Shown piece by piece: positions 37,011-46,584 of a stretch of 64,000 nt of DNA. How positions within the stretch are numbered: the stretch's first letter is position 1; every line of letters starts with the position of its first letter. Source of the stretch: an uncultured Gemmatimonadota bacterium (lineage in GTDB: Bacteria > Gemmatimonadota > Gemmatimonadetes > Palauibacterales > Palauibacteraceae); NCBI GenBank assembly GCA_913043255.1, contig CAJWLK010000004.1, positions 62,001 through 126,000 on the forward strand. The letters run 5' to 3'. The notes beneath the pieces were generated by a model that had not been told where the DNA came from, did not search any database, and saw only the letters and a list, made by a program, of their open reading frames with translations. Position numbers and translations under genes: made by a program.

Positions 37011-38296
37011 TAATCGTCTCCCCCGTCACTGCCATTCACTGTTGTACGCAATTCCAATTCGGCTGTTTCTTCGATCGCAATACGAGAACCGTCCTCTAAC
37101 TCTCGAATAGCCTGGAACGATCCCGATACGACAGGTGTTCCCACCTCGATGCCCGAAACCACTTCAAAGTAGTTCTCGCCTGCAATCCCCACCTCGATCG
37201 GCTGAAATCGAACGATGTCGCCCTCGATCACAAAAACGCCTTCGATATCCCGCTCCGGCTCTCCGCTCGAGGAGCTAATGTTCTCGTTCTGAATTGCCTC
37301 GATATTTTCGGCATCCATTAGCGTGAGTGCTGTAATTGGGATACTTGTAACGTCACTACGTGTATCTGTAATGACATCGGCTGTGGCCGACAGATCTGGG
37401 CGAATCCCCATCGGTGGAGCGTCTAGTGTAATCCGGACTTCGAAGTCAATGGCTCGATTTCCGCCCGTGGACGCGGAGGGATTTAGGGGAACGATTGAAC
37501 TGTTCCCGATCTCCGTTACTGTTCCACTAAATCGGTCCCCCGTGAACGCATCGATATCAACATATGCAGTGTCTCCAACCACGATCGTGGGAATGTCAGT
37601 CTCGTCGACTTCAATCACTGCCTCCATGACCGAAAGATCAGCGACCGTGAGTAGTAGGCTCCCAGGGTTATTCATGGTTCCGACGATTGCTGTTTCCCCT
37701 CGCTCCACGTTAAGACGTGTAATGCGACCCGACAAAGGTGCTCGAATGGTCGTTTTTGCGAGTCGGTCTTGCTCTTGGGCGAGGGTCGCTCGAGCCTGTG
37801 ATACCTGGTGTTCTGACGCTTCCCACAGTCGTTTTTGGACCTCGGCGTTAGTCACGGCTTGCTCGACCTCAGCTTCAGTCACGAAGTCCGTGCCACGCTG
37901 CTGGAGAGCTAAGAACCGATCTGCATCGCGTTGCGCTTGCTGATAGGCCGCGCCTGATTGTGCCTCTGCGGCTCGAGCCTGCGCGAGTGCAGCCTGCGCA
38001 CGATTTACTGCGGCTCGAAACAGGGCAGGGTCGATCTGAAGGAGAAGATCTCCTTCTTCGACATCTTGCCCTTCCTCAACCGGGAGCTGAATGATGCGGC
38101 CTGCCACGTCGGTGGTAATGTCCACCTTAGTCTTTGGCTCGATGTGCCCGGTGGCCGAGACCAGTGCAACTAGACTGCGCGTCGAAACCTCTTCGACTCG
38201 TACTTCGACGGCCCCTCGAGCTTGTCGCTGCGTGGCCATGTACCCCAACGCCGCTAGTCCTCCAAGCACCAAGATACCGATGATCGTTTTTTTCAT
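37010..38296 (-). CDS. MacA-like periplasmic adaptor (HlyD/RND family)
   Basis: A 428-residue membrane-fusion protein: an N-terminal anchor ([19 protein letters not shown]), lipoyl halves ([40 protein letters not shown] and [20 protein letters not shown]) around an Ala/Gln-rich coiled-coil hairpin (~90-180), then beta-barrel and membrane-proximal domains. It should link the ABC exporter to an outer-membrane channel. No TolC-like gene is in the window. It is the first gene of the macA-ATPase-permease-permease-bshB1 unit; its promoter must lie in the 385-base region upstream. Cargo (macrolide, siderophore, lipid or peptide) cannot be told. Confidence 0.92.
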   Translation of the reverse strand: MKKTIIGILVLGGLAALGYMATQRQARGAVEVRVEEVSTRSLVALVSATGHIEPKTKVDITTDVAGRIIQLPVEEGQDVEEGDLLLQIDPALFRAAVNRAQAALAQARAAEAQSGAAYQQAQRDADRFLALQQRGTDFVTEAEVEQAVTNAEVQKRLWEASEHQVSQARATLAQEQDRLAKTTIRAPLSGRITRLNVERGETAIVGTMNNPGSLLLTVADLSVMEAVIEVDETDIPTIVVGDTAYVDIDAFTGDRFSGTVTEIGNSSIVPLNPSASTGGNRAIDFEVRITLDAPPMGIRPDLSATADVITDTRSDVTSIPITALTLMDAENIEAIQNENISSSSGEPERDIEGVFVIEGDIVRFQPIEVGIAGENYFEVVSGIEVGTPVVSGSFQAIRELEDGSRIAIEETAELELRTTVNGSDGGDD

Positions 38297-38681
38297 CTTC
38301 TAGTTGAACCTTACTATCCGATATAAGACCAGTTTGTAACCTCTAACCCAAACACCAAACACCGGGCCTGCCGATAACGTTTCAAGTCACACTTTTTTAC
38401 GTTGACGTATATACGGCCATCCCCGCGATTGTTTAGCGCGTTAGTATCCAAAGTGTTCGCTTGGGATGCCCGATAGTCAGCATAGGTATCTAGGGCGGAA
38501 TGCCCCAAGGAGCCTTTGTTGGAACCAACTACATATAAGATACTCAAGATACACAGGTTTCGCTTCAAATGTTCCAGAAGTTGGCGCGATATGGTAGCCA
38601 GATTTGTACGGGTTGCGGTGGTTACGACGTGACCGCGACGGAATACTTCCGTCACTAAACAAGCTAGGTGGAGTTCTAATT
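38297..38681. other. 385-base intergenic region upstream of the MacA-like operon
   Basis: Between the end of the yip1-like gene and the start of the MacA-like gene, both on the - strand. The ORF of 113 codons in the track here has no recognisable domain, a poor start and no ribosome site, and I do not accept it. It must contain the promoter of the exporter operon; near the start I see only a weak TTACAA-17-TAGTAA candidate on the - strand. GTTCTA-ATTC-TAGAAC (38673-38688) is an inverted repeat across the yip1-like stop. No tRNA or riboswitch fold was recognised. Confidence 0.5.
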
Positions 38682-39458
38682 CTAGAACCGAAGTTCTCGA
38701 CTACCCCCGCTGGAAAGCAGCCCGATGAACGCCGATATGATCGCGGTTTGGCACAGATACAGAACAAGTAGGTAGATGGTCGCGTTAGCCGGTGATCGTT
38801 TGGGGTATATACGGCTTATAGCAATTCCCAAGACGAAACAGACCCACACGCTGAATACATTGATCATCCCGAGCATCCTCGCCCCAATCCCGTTCCCAAG
38901 ATCCGGAAGAAATAAGGCTGGAGACAGGACAGTCTCAGTCGAACCCAAGAGCGCCAGGCCCAGAACTGCAAACCCTCCTATGGTTGTTATGTAGAATCCG
39001 TGAGTTACAGCACTGTATAACTGGCGAAATTTTGCCTCGCCTCCTAGTAGAACATTGAAGGCGATCAACAGTAATAACGAGACAAAGGCGACAATGATCG
39101 GGGTACCAATTGCGGTCCCGATAATAGTCCAGACCACTGCCCGGATGGACCCCGTTTCTTGCGCGTTTCCGGTAGCAGCGCCAGAACCCCCTATTTGTAT
39201 TTCGAAGCTGGCACCCTCTGGGAGATATCCCTCTATAGCAGCCGAACGCAGACTGTCGGGAGTCAGCAGATACTGTGCGACACCCAGCAACACCAAGCCG
39301 GCCATTGCCGAGATCCAGACAGGCTTTCCTTTCAGGTGATCAAAAAGTGTTCCGGGTGCCGTAAACACCTGCCAGATCCGAACAGGCAAGACTGGAATCT
39401 TGACATTTTCGGCTTCCGGTCCCACGCCTGAGGTTTCAAAATCGCTCGGCTGCACCAT
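38682..39458 (-). CDS. Yip1-family polytopic membrane protein
   Basis: A 258-residue inner-membrane protein with five helices (ISAMAGLVLLGVAQYLL; VVWTIIGTAIGTPIIVAFVSLLLLIAFNVLLGG; FYITTIGGFAVLGLALLG; MINVFSVWVCFVLGIAIS; IYLLVLYLCQTAIISAFIGLL). The N-terminal entry VFTAPGTLFDHLKGKPVW and the GGEAKFRQLYSAVTHGFY segment are typical of bacterial YIP1 (PF04893) proteins. Function is unknown. It starts 2 bases after the stop of the preceding exported protein, so the two are an operon. Confidence 0.82.
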   Translation of the reverse strand: MVQPSDFETSGVGPEAENVKIPVLPVRIWQVFTAPGTLFDHLKGKPVWISAMAGLVLLGVAQYLLTPDSLRSAAIEGYLPEGASFEIQIGGSGAATGNAQETGSIRAVVWTIIGTAIGTPIIVAFVSLLLLIAFNVLLGGEAKFRQLYSAVTHGFYITTIGGFAVLGLALLGSTETVLSPALFLPDLGNGIGARMLGMINVFSVWVCFVLGIAISRIYPKRSPANATIYLLVLYLCQTAIISAFIGLLSSGGSRELRF

Positions 39459-39460
39459 CT

Positions 39461-40300
39461 TTACCTCTTAGAGCGAGAATTTGTCGTGGAACGCGGGTGG
39501 ACTTTGCGTTGGCCCAGGTAACCCATCGACCACGTTGATTCAAAGTTGGGTAGAGAACTTGTCTTTCGCCACGTCTCGGCAGGATCGCCGCAATTGTTCA
39601 TGGATTGAACTGAGTCCTGTGTTGGAAGACGCAAGGCTTCTAGGCCCCTCTCTTCGTCTAGGATCCGTAGCAGCTTGCCTTCTGAGTCGATCCAGGCATT
39701 TCGAACGCTTCCACTAATATCGAAATCGTAGCGAGTAGCTGCGATAGCACCATCTCCCACAAGGACACGCTCAGAAGATTTTCCGAGGAGCGTTGCGATT
39801 GCGGCTTCACCGCGTGATGGGATCACCATCGCCACATCTGCACCTTGCGCATTCTCCAATATTTTCAGCAGTAAAAGGTAATGGTGAGCGACACCGTTCT
39901 CGACAATGGCGTCGACGCCATCGTCATGGAACTCCTTCCAGCGCTCACCATCGTCAGAGACGATATGGAAGCGAACACGATCGGCGAAACGTTCACCATT
40001 AACTACCGAAGTTCTTCCCTCTCTAACTTGATATTTGACGGGTCGAAGGTCCGTGTCCATTTGAAGGAATATCTGCCACTCTTCTCCTTGAGCGCGCACC
40101 ACGTTACCCATGGCGTTGATCGCTCCCCCAGCTTGCCATACGCGGTACCTTTCGACACCGACGCGTTCGCCATTAAGTCGAAGTTGAAGTCGTGCTGCGT
40201 CAAGTTCTTGGGCCGTGATTGTGCTTGGTAGCGAGCATATGCATAGCACGAAAAAAAACAGCCTGAAGTGTTTGATCAGTCGTCCACACGACTCGCTCAT
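39461..40300 (-). CDS. Exported protein of unknown function
   Basis: A 279-residue protein with a signal peptide (LIKHFRLFFFVLCICSLPSTITAQE, cleavage after TAQ or nearby). The mature part is beta-rich and reads like the 'DUF3108 / DUF6134' type of periplasmic beta-barrel-like protein (LQLRLNGERVGVERYRVW, then MDTDLRPVKYQVREG, and ATRYDFDISGSVRNAWIDSEGKLLRI), where a backbone repeat of 'converted to X, rescaled by Y' strands is common; the family is not certain. ATG 40300 (GGGAAG upstream) is preferred over the track's start. Co-transcribed with the yip1-like gene. Confidence 0.7.
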   Translation of the reverse strand: MSESCGRLIKHFRLFFFVLCICSLPSTITAQELDAARLQLRLNGERVGVERYRVWQAGGAINAMGNVVRAQGEEWQIFLQMDTDLRPVKYQVREGRTSVVNGERFADRVRFHIVSDDGERWKEFHDDGVDAIVENGVAHHYLLLLKILENAQGADVAMVIPSRGEAAIATLLGKSSERVLVGDGAIAATRYDFDISGSVRNAWIDSEGKLLRILDEERGLEALRLPTQDSVQSMNNCGDPAETWRKTSSLPNFESTWSMGYLGQRKVHPRSTTNSRSKR

Positions 40301-40452
40301 TGTCTTTGTGCTTCCCGAAGAATCATCGCGCACCCGTCACCCATGGATCCTTCTTTCTTTGTCAGCAGGTTCGATTGTCGGATCTACTGCTAAACCCTTC
40401 GTCATTCTACCCTAGTTATTAATATATGCGCACCGTCTTACTCGAAAACTGC

Positions 40453-43176
40453 TTAAATCGGGAGCCAATAGGAGACCTTGATCAGGAATATTTGTCGCCC
40501 AGGTGTGTCAAAGCTGTCGATAAGCCGGCCAGGGTCGACCAGCTCTCCTGTCTCGAACATATCCGATCGGTCCTGTTGCCATACAAAGAAGATCGTGCTG
40601 CCCGGCCGCCATTCCCACCGTACGACTAAGTTGCTGCGGAACGAAGTGATATTGAAGTCACCGTTGGGTAGTTTGAACTGGGAATCTGATTCTTGGATCT
40701 GCCAGCTTCCATCTTCTAGTTTTTCTGCAGTAGTCCCCACCTCGCCATATTTGAGGAGATCTTGGCTTCCAGGTTCGAATAACTCGCCTGGTTGAGTGCG
40801 TAGCCCACTTGCGACAAAGGGTTCAGCATATAGTTCAAGTGTGAGATCGGGTAGAAAAGCGTAACTTGCGCGTAATTTCATGGACAATGTGCTTCGGTCG
40901 ATGAACGAGAAGATGTATCGGGAACCAAATGTCTCTCGCCTCCCCCCGTCCATGTGTGTGAAGAATTGGCGCGAGTTGAGCTGTCGACTATATGTCGGGT
41001 CCAGTGAGAACTGGATGGCATGGCCTCGAAACGTGAGCCCGGTGCTAAGTTCGTACTCCCAGCCACGTAGATCGTCCTGTCCGTAGCCAAGCTTGCCACG
41101 GAACCTAGTGGTGGAAGACCGGTCGTTGTTTAAGTTGAGGCTTGCCTTCCATCTTGGAACAGTCTGCATTAATGGCCCTCCCCGAGTGAGGTCGTCGCTC
41201 AGCGCGCGCGGGAGATATTCTAAGCGCGCCACGGTTCGCAAATAGTTCAACCACGTGACATCCGCAAAGAGTCCGAGTTCTGTTTCCGTTCGGACTCCAT
41301 CGTAGTTCCAACGGTTGGCGCTTGTTACCCCGAATTGCCAGTGACGTGTCAGATCGCCCGGAAGTGTTTCGCGAAGAGAGAAATCGATATCCGCTGCTAA
41401 TTCATCTGCGTTAAATAGCTGTCCGAGATCATTAATTTCGAACCCGGGAGAAATCATCGAAAATCGTGCCCGTCCTAGCCAGTCTTCCCCACCTGCCTTC
41501 TCCATCTCGATGGCGGCTGAGTATCCATCCAACGATTTCGCAGATGGATCAAGTCGGTTTTTTATTGCATCGGGACGCTGATAATACCTGCTGCTCGAAC
41601 GCTGGAGTCGGAGTAGTGCTGTCGAGTCACCCTGTACATGGCTGTAGCCGACATGTCCGCTCAGTTCATATTCGCCGCGTGTAAATCGGAGATTCCAATC
41701 AGCCCCACCCGTAATCGCGTTCTCGATCAGTAAGTCGCGTAGTCCTGGCTTCTTATCCCGTTTCAACGTTGTAAACGTTGCCCCGACGATGGATCCGATG
41801 TCATCGATTTCCTGTTGGAGGCGGGCGACGCCAAACCAACTCATGGGTTCCACTGGGACATGATTCTCCACCATGCCGACTTCCGCATCGGATGGGAAAT
41901 CGAACGTGTGTGCGGTCTCTTCTGCGGTGACGGCGAAGAGTGCGCCGATTGAGGTGCGTGACGGAAGTCGACCAGTAAGTTTTGCCGCTCCAAGTATGGT
42001 CGTCCACTCGGGCGCATCGACCGAATCACCAGGGGCAGTCCCATGCGGCGGTGCTCCAATCCGTCTTGAATAGAAATACCTGGGCCCTATTCCTTCAAGT
42101 AGTTGACGACCCTCTGTGAAAAATGGTCGCCGCTCTTCAAATACGCTCTCAAAGGCCGTTAGGTTGACAACCGCCGGGTCGGCTTCTACTTGACCGAAGT
42201 CTGGGTTCACTGTGCCATCAAGGGTAAGGTTGGGACCGAGCCCAAGTTTGATGTCTCCACCGACGCGACCGGAAATCTGGCCATTTTTTAATGGTGAACT
42301 CGTCTTGGCATCGAGTTGGTTCCCCACGTACGGCATCATCTCAAGCCGACGTGATGGACGAATCCCTTCTAGTCCCACCATCTCCCCGAAGCGCGAAGGC
42401 CAGCCAGGTTCCCCACGGACGATGAGTGCCCAAACCACATTCTCTTTTAGGCTGGGTATATATCGGTTCATATTCACCCCCCACACCGGATTGGGGTCAG
42501 CGTTAAAACGGAGCTGTGATAGAGGAATTCGCATCTCAGTACTCCACCCGAGTGAGTCTCGGTGCACTCGGGCCTGCCAGACGGGATCGAAAGTGAGATC
42601 TCGCTCGCGAGAGTCATCTCTTGGATGGAAGTAGTCACTTCGTACACCGGAGGCGTTGACTATGAATGAATATGCGGTGCGACGGTTTCGGTAGGGATCG
42701 AGGGATATCCACAGACGTTCTGATCCGCTCCCAGCACTTGCGTCTCTCCGTGTCCGGAAAGCTTGTATTGCAGTCGGGTCGTCACTAAACATGCGTGCCC
42801 CCACCCAGAGAGCATCTCGATCAAAGAGAAATGCTACTTCCGTGTGCTGTGTCGCAGGCTCACGCTCATCGGGTTCACGTTGCCAGAAATCGCATACAAA
42901 ATTGGCTTGGTCCCAGACTAGGTCGACCAGTCGTCCATCAAAATCAATGTTTTCGCCGTCTATCCGTTTCGCCCGGAGTTGTTTGGGAGGCATGCCAGGT
43001 TCAACCGAAGGTGGGGGGACGTTGGGCCCAGGTCCTGAGAACACGCAACGCGCGCCTGGAAAATGTGGCACAAACTCATTCGCTTGGGTCGTCGACGTCT
43101 GTGCTGAGGCTGGTCCCGGTACCCACCAGGGTGATAGGAGTGCGGCATAGATTGCGAGACCCAAGCCGTTCCTCAT
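40453..43176 (-). CDS. DUF5916 outer-membrane protein with CBM9-like domain
   Basis: A 907-residue exported protein. A signal peptide ends at GPASAQ. Residues ~70-230 form a carbohydrate-binding-family-9-like domain (RIDGENIDFDGRLVDLVWDQA; TEVAFLFDRDALWVGARMF; AYSFIVNASGVRSDYF; GWSTEMRIPLSQLRF). The remainder is a large DUF5916 beta-barrel (NPDFGQVEADPAVVNLTAFESVFEERRPFFTEG is the family's best-conserved stretch). This family is abundant in Bacteroidota, Gemmatimonadota and relatives; surface binding or uptake is assumed, not shown. It stands alone, with a 380-base divergent region upstream. Confidence 0.93.
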   Translation of the reverse strand: MRNGLGLAIYAALLSPWWVPGPASAQTSTTQANEFVPHFPGARCVFSGPGPNVPPPSVEPGMPPKQLRAKRIDGENIDFDGRLVDLVWDQANFVCDFWQREPDEREPATQHTEVAFLFDRDALWVGARMFSDDPTAIQAFRTRRDASAGSGSERLWISLDPYRNRRTAYSFIVNASGVRSDYFHPRDDSRERDLTFDPVWQARVHRDSLGWSTEMRIPLSQLRFNADPNPVWGVNMNRYIPSLKENVVWALIVRGEPGWPSRFGEMVGLEGIRPSRRLEMMPYVGNQLDAKTSSPLKNGQISGRVGGDIKLGLGPNLTLDGTVNPDFGQVEADPAVVNLTAFESVFEERRPFFTEGRQLLEGIGPRYFYSRRIGAPPHGTAPGDSVDAPEWTTILGAAKLTGRLPSRTSIGALFAVTAEETAHTFDFPSDAEVGMVENHVPVEPMSWFGVARLQQEIDDIGSIVGATFTTLKRDKKPGLRDLLIENAITGGADWNLRFTRGEYELSGHVGYSHVQGDSTALLRLQRSSSRYYQRPDAIKNRLDPSAKSLDGYSAAIEMEKAGGEDWLGRARFSMISPGFEINDLGQLFNADELAADIDFSLRETLPGDLTRHWQFGVTSANRWNYDGVRTETELGLFADVTWLNYLRTVARLEYLPRALSDDLTRGGPLMQTVPRWKASLNLNNDRSSTTRFRGKLGYGQDDLRGWEYELSTGLTFRGHAIQFSLDPTYSRQLNSRQFFTHMDGGRRETFGSRYIFSFIDRSTLSMKLRASYAFLPDLTLELYAEPFVASGLRTQPGELFEPGSQDLLKYGEVGTTAEKLEDGSWQIQESDSQFKLPNGDFNITSFRSNLVVRWEWRPGSTIFFVWQQDRSDMFETGELVDPGRLIDSFDTPGRQIFLIKVSYWLPI

Positions 43177-43556
43177 GAGCGAACCTCTCCCGAAAAGGAT
43201 TGGTTCGTTAAATGCCCCTTCAACGTCCTTCTACAGGACTCCTTTCGAGGCCCACACTGACTTCTTAGTAAGTGGAATTCGTGAAGAGGCGCTCGGGGGG
43301 AGTTGAGAATCACAAACGTTCTTTTTGAGCGGACACGTGACAAAACCGGCTCAGGTAAAAGGCGTAAACTTGTGATCTTCATAAAAGATAAATTGGCTTA
43401 CCCGACGTAAAGCGAGCAAGACAAGGGTGTGCGGAAAATAATTGTTCGCCTGAGTGCGTATAATTTCATGTTGAGTGCTTAGACTGAGGGTGTTGCCAAA
43501 GATTCTTTGACGACTGTCCTAGTATCCTTCCTTCACTCCACGTAGGCTGTGCAATC
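43177..43556. other. 380-base divergent promoter region
   Basis: Lies between the DUF5916 gene (-) and the SixA-like gene (+), so it must drive both. On the + strand an exact TATAAT (43459-43464) with TG four bases before it is about 90 bases upstream of the phosphatase start, but no good -35 box is at the right distance. No reading frame with coding character, no tRNA and no clear hairpin were seen. Confidence 0.45.
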
Positions 43557-44051
43557 ATGAAAACTCTTCTTGTTATGCGCCACGCAGAGTCTTCTTGGGA
43601 CGTGCCTGGCTTGCAGGATCATGATCGGCCGCTGAACCCGCGCGGGGTTCATGACGGAACGCGGATTGGCCGGTTGTTAGCGGAGGAGAACTTCGTGCCT
43701 GTGAGAATCTTCACCTCTACCGCAGTACGGACGTTGTCCACCACAGAGTTGGTCGTGCGTGAATTTGGTGTCGCTGTAGAGGTTCAGAGTATGCGCGACC
43801 TCTACTTGGCTTCGCCTCAAACCTACGTCGAGGTTCTAAAAGAAATGGGTGGAGAAGACAGTCCTGTTATGGTTGTAGGACACAACCCAGGGATCTCGGC
43901 GCTGGTGACGGTTTTGAGCGGAGAGTACAAGGAGATGACTCCGGGAGAGTTGGCTGCGATTGAACTTGATATCAATATTTGGTCTGACATCGAGGGGAGG
44001 GAAGAAGGAAGGCTGATAGACGTGTGGCGACCAAGGAACCTGCATGATTAG
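43557..44051 (+). CDS. sixA: Histidine phosphatase, SixA type
   Basis: A 164-residue cytoplasmic member of the RHG phosphatase family. LLVMRHAESSW carries the phospho-accepting histidine (H9), and VVGHNPGIS has the second active-site histidine. The short length and the layout match SixA, which removes phosphate from phosphohistidine in HPt domains or PTS proteins; the substrate here is unknown. It is the only + strand gene between 32827 and 54115. Start ATG 43557 with AGG 10 bases before it. Convergent with the CocE-type hydrolase, 59 bases apart. Confidence 0.88.
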   Translation: MKTLLVMRHAESSWDVPGLQDHDRPLNPRGVHDGTRIGRLLAEENFVPVRIFTSTAVRTLSTTELVVREFGVAVEVQSMRDLYLASPQTYVEVLKEMGGEDSPVMVVGHNPGISALVTVLSGEYKEMTPGELAAIELDINIWSDIEGREEGRLIDVWRPRNLHD

Positions 44052-44110
44052 TCGGGTTGGTATGCAAACTCTCCATGAAATCAAGATGACGTTGGACAGT
44101 TCTTTTTATC

Positions 44111-45901
44111 TTACGGTATGACCGGAAGAGTTAGCGTCGATGTGTGCTCTCGATCATGATAGATGGTATGAATAGCCACACGGAGGTCTTCGAGCGTTTC
44201 CTCTCCTAGTGATTTACCTGAATTCAAATTTCGATTGAAACGAGGGAAGTTACTGCTTGTAACGTGTAGGCGTATGCGATGCCCTTCCTTGAATACGTTG
44301 CTGGTCTCCCACATGGGGATATCAACTTCATAGATCTGGTTTGGTGTTAGAAGGGTCGGTTCCTCGAGCGAGTGGCGGAATCGGGTTCGCAACGCGCCTT
44401 CGGTGATGAGGTTGGCTTTCCCGTTCGGAAAGACGTCAGACAGGGTAACAAAAAAATCGGTGTCTGTGACGTCGGTCGAGAAAAACAGCTTGACCCATAC
44501 TGTGCCAGTGACTTCCGTATCCTGTTCTAACGGTTCGCTTGAATAAACCAACACATCTCGTCGTTGTTCGGTCGATCGCTGGTCCAATGGTCCGTCCGGA
44601 GTGGTTCCAGCCCCACAACAACCATGCCCACCATAAGTTGGTACAGGGTGGTTTGGATCGTACGTATATCGATCGGGTGGTTGGGATCCCGGCTGTTTAT
44701 TTGAGAGTGTCCCATTGCCAAAACGAGTATTAGCGTAGCCTTCGCTGTGAAGAAACATCTTACGAGGAACAGCCCGGGCTAGCGGCCATTCGTACTCATC
44801 GCGCCATACGTTTTCGCCCATCACGAAAATTCGAATAGGTGCCTGCCTGTCGAGCCCGTTTTGAATTCCCTTGAGATGGTAATCGAACCACTGCATTTGT
44901 ATGGCTTCGAAGTCGATCTCCACTTCACTCCCAAAATCGGCATCGCCATATTGAGCGCTCGGGCGCACACCGTGTCCCCACGGACCGATTAACAGCTTCT
45001 GCCACCGTCTAGAATGCTTTGACTGGGAAAGTTCCCTCATTTTTGTGAAGTTGAGCAGGGTTTCAGAAATCAAATCGTCGTACCAACCAGTTACGTGATA
45101 GGCAGGAACATCCATCTCTGCGTATTGATCCCGGATGCTCATTTGCCGCCAGAAGTCGTCATAAGCCTGATGACGGATTGTATTTGCGACGAATTCAGAG
45201 TAGATGCCGATCTCGTCCATCGCAGACTGGAGAGGTAGGTGTGACATCACCTCCATCCAGTTGGGGTTAGGAATAGTTTGGCCCGTGGCGATCGCTTCGT
45301 GACGGGTGCCCCAACTTAATCCAAGGGCCAGGTGATAAAGCCCATTTGTGGACCAGATACTGCCAAAGTTGTCCGACTGGGCGGCAACGGGTAGCAGCGA
45401 TTTTACGTATGGACTGCGATACGGTGCAGGCAGGAGTTGAGTGAACCCAGGGTAAGATGTCCCATACATCCCAATGTTCCCGTCGCACCATTCCTGATGC
45501 CCAATCCACTGCTGAGTGTCGTATCCATCCAGCGCTTCGTTGACATAGGGTTCCCATTCACCTTGGGAAGCATGGATGCCGCGAGAATCCATTACGACAA
45601 CGGCGTAACCTTGCTCAGCATACCGACGGGCAGTTTGAGATCCTCGATTCTTATTGTATGGCGTACGAGTGAGGAGGACTGGAAACGGTCCGGTTTGATT
45701 GGGCAGGTAGAGGTCGGCAGCTAAATGAACCCCATCACGCATCGGGACAAGAATGTTGGTTTGAACTCGCACTGTGGGTGGAGTTTGTGGTATCTGTGCT
45801 TTGGTGGTCTGTAGGCTGGAAAAAAGGAAGACCCCAGTTAGGACGGGTAGGGCTAGGAGCGAGGGCGAAGGCATGATTTTTGATTTCGATTTTGGATTCA
45901 T
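44111..45901 (-). CDS. Exported CocE/NonD-family hydrolase (peptidase S15 fold)
   Basis: A 596-residue secreted serine hydrolase. A signal peptide ends near QTTKAQ. The alpha/beta-hydrolase part has VPMRDGVHLAADLYLP, the TPYNK motif, VVVMDSRGIHASQGEWEPY and nucleophile GTSYPG (Ser ~149), and LIGPWGHG for the catalytic His. The C-terminal jelly-roll of the X-Pro dipeptidyl-peptidase C-terminal domain follows (LVYSSEPLEQDTEVTGTVWVKLFFSTDVTDTDFFVTL). Family members cleave cocaine-type esters, glutaryl-7-ACA or X-Pro peptides; the substrate is not deducible. Confidence 0.92.
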   Translation of the reverse strand: MNPKSKSKIMPSPSLLALPVLTGVFLFSSLQTTKAQIPQTPPTVRVQTNILVPMRDGVHLAADLYLPNQTGPFPVLLTRTPYNKNRGSQTARRYAEQGYAVVVMDSRGIHASQGEWEPYVNEALDGYDTQQWIGHQEWCDGNIGMYGTSYPGFTQLLPAPYRSPYVKSLLPVAAQSDNFGSIWSTNGLYHLALGLSWGTRHEAIATGQTIPNPNWMEVMSHLPLQSAMDEIGIYSEFVANTIRHQAYDDFWRQMSIRDQYAEMDVPAYHVTGWYDDLISETLLNFTKMRELSQSKHSRRWQKLLIGPWGHGVRPSAQYGDADFGSEVEIDFEAIQMQWFDYHLKGIQNGLDRQAPIRIFVMGENVWRDEYEWPLARAVPRKMFLHSEGYANTRFGNGTLSNKQPGSQPPDRYTYDPNHPVPTYGGHGCCGAGTTPDGPLDQRSTEQRRDVLVYSSEPLEQDTEVTGTVWVKLFFSTDVTDTDFFVTLSDVFPNGKANLITEGALRTRFRHSLEEPTLLTPNQIYEVDIPMWETSNVFKEGHRIRLHVTSSNFPRFNRNLNSGKSLGEETLEDLRVAIHTIYHDREHTSTLTLPVIP

Positions 45902-45970
45902 GTTTCCCTTCGGAAGTTGGCTCCGTTTCAGTGATAACCTTCTGTCAGATGAAGTTTATGGATAGCGTCG

Positions 45971-46552
45971 TTATCTGCGAGACGTAAGTATGATCGAACT
46001 TGTATATACGAGGTCGTCCAACGGCGAGTTGTCGCCATTGCCGGAGTTGGCCGCTATATGTACGGCCACATCTTGTTCATGAGTGGGAGCAGTCCACTCA
46101 AACATCCATTCAACGCTCTTGCCGTTCGCAGGCGTCCCTAGGTCGGTGTGTTGCACGTACCGGACATCACCAGACTCGCTCGGGACGACGGCCACGCGAT
46201 CATCGATTGGCCGCAATTTGCCAGTCGACTTGCCATGATTTAGGTCTTTTGTTGTGCGAAAGGCCGCCTGAAATCCGGCAGCTAGCATATCATAACTAAC
46301 TAGTCTGATAGTTACTTTATAAAGTTCGCCGGGACGATATGACCCACCGATGCCAATCACTTCCAGAGTAGAACCCGGTTCATTGAGATCTGAACCGATA
46401 TGACATTCGAGACACGTCGGTTCTCCAAAGCCGCCTGTGTGTCCGGGTGGCGGCCCCACAATTTGGTGTCCGAATTTTGGAAAGGTATGCTTGGCTAATT
46501 CGCTAGAACTCGAGAGTGTAATTGTCACCAGGGCCAACCCCGCGACGCTCAA
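45971..46552 (-). CDS. Exported choice-of-anchor-V-like protein with CxxCH motif
   Basis: A 193-residue protein with a short hydrophobic N terminus (VAGLALVTITLSSSSELA). It has the layout of 'choice-of-anchor V' proteins: a GxP segment, a Gly-rich linker and CLECHIG (a CxxCH that could bind haem c), then a Reeler-like beta-sandwich beginning SYRPGELYKVTIRLVSYDMLAAGFQ and ending in the EWMFEWTAPTHEQDVAVHIAANSGNGDNS segment, a conserved 'W.AP....V..Y.A.N..NG' type ending. The CxxCH is compatible with the c-type maturation genes at 58021-61784. No membrane anchor or sorting tail was seen. Next gene is 32 bases upstream on the same strand. Confidence 0.75.
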   Translation of the reverse strand: MSVAGLALVTITLSSSSELAKHTFPKFGHQIVGPPPGHTGGFGEPTCLECHIGSDLNEPGSTLEVIGIGGSYRPGELYKVTIRLVSYDMLAAGFQAAFRTTKDLNHGKSTGKLRPIDDRVAVVPSESGDVRYVQHTDLGTPANGKSVEWMFEWTAPTHEQDVAVHIAANSGNGDNSPLDDLVYTSSIILTSRR

Positions 46553-46584
46553 CCATGACGCGGGTCCGAAAGAATATTGTCTGG

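Noticed and set aside
38314-38655. 113-codon ORF on the - strand upstream of the MacA-like gene
   Set aside because: No domain, poor start context, unusual composition; more likely non-coding promoter region.
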